In this document: piece after piece, positions 22,657 through 23,885 of the stretch
Layout of the letters: each line of letters starts with the position of its first letter
Position numbering within the stretch: position 1 is the first letter of the stretch
Origin: a virus
Virus record (IMG/VR): IMGVR_UViG_3300045131_001722
Location: 1-23,885 of that record
Length of the DNA: 23,885 nucleotides
Reading direction: 5' to 3' (one strand)
Made by a program: the position numbers and the translations under genes
Notes under the pieces: model-generated
The model's database searches: none
Told to the model about the DNA's origin: nothing
What the model saw: the letters and a program-made list of their open reading frames with translations, nothing else

Positions 22657-22926
22657 ATGAGATACGACTTTTTTGTAGTAGTCGGTGACACTGAGGTCAC
22701 TGGCTACCAAGAGGATAACTTCTCCCACCGTGATCACACAGGTGAGCCTGTGTACGGTAAGGAAGAGACAATCATCACAGAGGCAATTGACCAGGCGCCT
22801 CCTGAAGGTTGTTCAGACAAGCTCGATGTCGATGCTTTGATGGCCGACAAAGAGTTCATGAGTAGCTTGGAGAGCGCTATTGCCGATGGGCAGTGTGACG
22901 CGTACGAAGCAAGATTCGGTATTTAG
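22657..22926 (+). CDS. Hypothetical acidic protein, 89 aa
   Basis: AAGGAGG precedes the ATG by 10 bases, 14 bases after the previous stop. The product (MRYDFFVVVGDTEVTGYQED...) has an N-terminal beta-like strand, a charged loop and a C-terminal acidic helix (DALMADKEFMSSLESAIADG). I recognise no family. It is probably co-transcribed with the 112-residue gene, and a leader hairpin follows its stop. Confidence 0.72.
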   Translation: MRYDFFVVVGDTEVTGYQEDNFSHRDHTGEPVYGKEETIITEAIDQAPPEGCSDKLDVDALMADKEFMSSLESAIADGQCDAYEARFGI

Positions 22927-22937
22927 TGTCTGGGCCT

Positions 22938-22981
22938 CGGTTGGCTCAGGCTCCTGTGTGGCAGCTACACCGACGCACAGG
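22938..22981 (+). promoter_or_regulatory. Structured leader B
   Basis: CGGTTGGCTC (22938-22947) is followed by a stem CCTGTG (22953-22958) / CACAGG (22976-22981) around a loop containing GCTAC and ACGC. Relative to leader A, the fourth stem base is G instead of C and its partner is C instead of G, so pairing is kept. An alternative fold (GTGTGG with CTACAC) overlaps it. Confidence 0.5.
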
Positions 22982-23011
22982 GTTATTTAGGTGAGCAGGA
23001 GTGTATATATT

Positions 23012-23164
23012 ATGACTACTGAGGCTGACCTCGCTATTAGCCTCGAATGCTACAACGAAGGTCAATACAAAGAGGAAGTCGACGCCATTGTCGATGAGCT
23101 CCATAAGAGTGATGACGACTTCGGTAGGTTTATGAATGACATCATGGGAGTATTTAATGAATAA
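23012..23164 (+). CDS. Very small acidic protein, 50 aa
   Basis: The ATG at 23012 opens a frame of 50 codons ending TAA at 23162-23164. AGGAG lies about 12 bases upstream. The product (MTTEADLAISLECYNEGQYK...) is rich in Asp and Glu with one Cys and looks helical. The stop overlaps the start region of the next gene by 8 bases. It lies behind leader B, in the same pattern as the 112-residue gene behind leader A. No family is recognised. Confidence 0.6.
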   Translation: MTTEADLAISLECYNEGQYKEEVDAIVDELHKSDDDFGRFMNDIMGVFNE

Positions 23165-23474
23165 GCTAGATAGGCTAAAGATAGCTGGCGTCCTCCTGTT
23201 TGAGGGCGCCGACGACGTTGTGTTCTATACCAGTACGACCTCGGTTGTACTGGAGATTGTGTTCATAGTGAACAAGCTCCACTGTGGACGGATTCGGTTG
23301 GCTCATAACCGGTTCGAAATGCACTGTCTGTCTGGGGCATTCAACCCAGACACAAACTTCACCTCACTAGAGGTAGCTCTCACTGTCGCTACAGTAGAGA
23401 GTGGCGAACAATATGTGGACAGACTACTGGATGACCCAGTAGTCACTAAATGGTTAGGAGATTTATATGAATAA
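23157..23474 (+). CDS. Hypothetical protein, 105 aa
   Basis: The ATG at 23157 (MNKLDRLKIAGVLLFEGADD) is preferred to an upstream ATG at 23136 because GGGAG lies 8 bases before it. The product alternates beta-like hydrophobic strands (FYTSTTSVVLEIVFIVNKL) with charged turns, with two Cys (residues about 49 and 61), and ends with a helix (VDRLLDDPVVTKWLGDL). No family is recognised and there is no membrane span. It overlaps the genes on both sides by 8 bases, implying translational coupling to the lipoprotein gene. Confidence 0.7.
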   Translation: MNKLDRLKIAGVLLFEGADDVVFYTSTTSVVLEIVFIVNKLHCGRIRLAHNRFEMHCLSGAFNPDTNFTSLEVALTVATVESGEQYVDRLLDDPVVTKWLGDLYE

Positions 23475-23835
23475 GATCATTGTGTTAGCCTCATCGGTAT
23501 TAACTCTCGTAGGCTGTGGCAAAGCAGCTTACTCGGATGACCACGATCCCAAAGTCACAGTCACTGACAGGACTCGCGAGTGTACTCGTACCTACATCTA
23601 TGGCGAAACACCTCCGCCATGGACATGCAAGGAGACAGTAGTGACGTCTCCAGTGGAAGTAGACGTGCAGGTCACTCCTACTCCAACAGCAGCTCCTCAA
23701 CAGCAACAAAAGCAGAGCCCCAAGCTCTATAAGTGCAAGTGTGGCTCGTACAAGTCTCCGAAGAACAGACAGGAATTAGTCTGTACTCTTGAAGACTTGA
23801 AGGACTCGGCCAAGCAGTGTCACATCGTTTACTGA
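23467..23835 (+). CDS. Putative lipoprotein, 122 aa
   Basis: TAGGAG lies 7 bases upstream of the ATG. The N-terminus (MNKIIVLASSVLTLVGC) is a classic type II signal peptide with the lipobox L-V-G-C and Cys17 as the lipidation site. The mature part is Thr/Pro/Gln-rich (around PTPTAAPQQQQKQ) and ends with a Cys-rich segment holding C90, C92, C106 and C118, plus C39 and C54, likely disulphides in the periplasm or on the outer face. A small lipoprotein on a phage is often used for superinfection exclusion or lysis timing; on a plasmid it may be an entry-exclusion or envelope protein. The function here cannot be decided. Confidence 0.75.
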   Translation: MNKIIVLASSVLTLVGCGKAAYSDDHDPKVTVTDRTRECTRTYIYGETPPPWTCKETVVTSPVEVDVQVTPTPTAAPQQQQKQSPKLYKCKCGSYKSPKNRQELVCTLEDLKDSAKQCHIVY

Positions 23836-23864
23836 AAACACATACTCTAGATAGAGGTACGGAT

Positions 23865-23885
23865 GTATGGTAGTGAGTACCATAC
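23865..23885 (+). repeat. Hairpin at the right end of the window
   Basis: GTATGGTA (23865-23872) and TACCATAC (23878-23885) form a perfect 8-bp stem with the loop GTGAG. The stem ends on the last base of the window, so a following U tract cannot be seen; it may be the terminator of the lipoprotein unit. Confidence 0.5.

Noticed and set aside
23295-23304. Third copy of CGGTTGGCTC
   Set aside because: It lies inside a coding region and lacks the CCTNTG stem and GCTAC loop, so it is probably chance.

Overview
The window is mostly a piece of a contractile-tailed (myovirus-type) bacteriophage genome. It encodes a large terminase, a portal protein, a long tail sheath protein, a prohead-protease-like protein and several neck/tail-completion candidates. 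Genes are tightly packed with short overlaps, strong AAGGAG-type ribosome binding sites and a few clear intrinsic terminators. No host genus can be read from the sequence. Sigma70-like promoters and a lipobox protein in the last part point to a bacterial host.

Layout. (1) 1-1137, minus strand: a partial XkdF-like prohead protease and an unknown 175-residue protein. (2) 1136-4770, plus strand: five virion/neck candidates. (3) 4878-7739: tail sheath with a large internal insertion, followed by a terminator. (4) 7882-16648: packaging block with a small-terminase candidate, a helical-domain protein of the thymine-hypermodification (HMUDK_hel / aGPT-PPlase) type, an unknown gene, the large terminase with two inteins, an unknown structural gene and the portal. 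(5) 16725-17908: three small genes, the last with a sigma region 4-like helix-turn-helix, ending at a terminator that lies inside an opposing gene. (6) 17905-18658, minus strand: two unknown genes, divergent from (7) 18761-20515, plus strand: a HAD (PNKP-type) phosphatase, a ClpP-like protease, a small membrane protein and an unknown gene. (8) 20546-20782, minus strand: a zinc-ribbon miniprotein. (9) 20783-21017: AT-rich DNA with three 39-bp tandem repeats. (10) 21018-22142: a compositionally abnormal cassette with no TC dinucleotide at all on the plus strand and almost no GA apart from Asp/Glu codons; it holds about 475 bp of hairpin-rich non-coding DNA and one 215-residue orphan ORF. (11) 22143-23885: five small orphan genes, two of them behind similar structured leaders, the last a lipoprotein.

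How the genes work together. The terminase, portal, protease, sheath and neck genes form the virion assembly module. The HMUDK_hel-family gene suggests that this phage carries hypermodified thymine, made post-replicatively just before packaging. Both inteins of the large terminase sit in the ATPase catalytic motifs (Walker A and Walker B), so packaging should depend on two splicing events. Segments 9-11 look unlike the virion module in base and codon use; they may be accessory DNA, a satellite-like insertion or an assembly join.

The strongest candidates for something new are the TC/GA-free cassette, the double Walker-motif inteins, and the paired leader hairpins with a compensatory base change.
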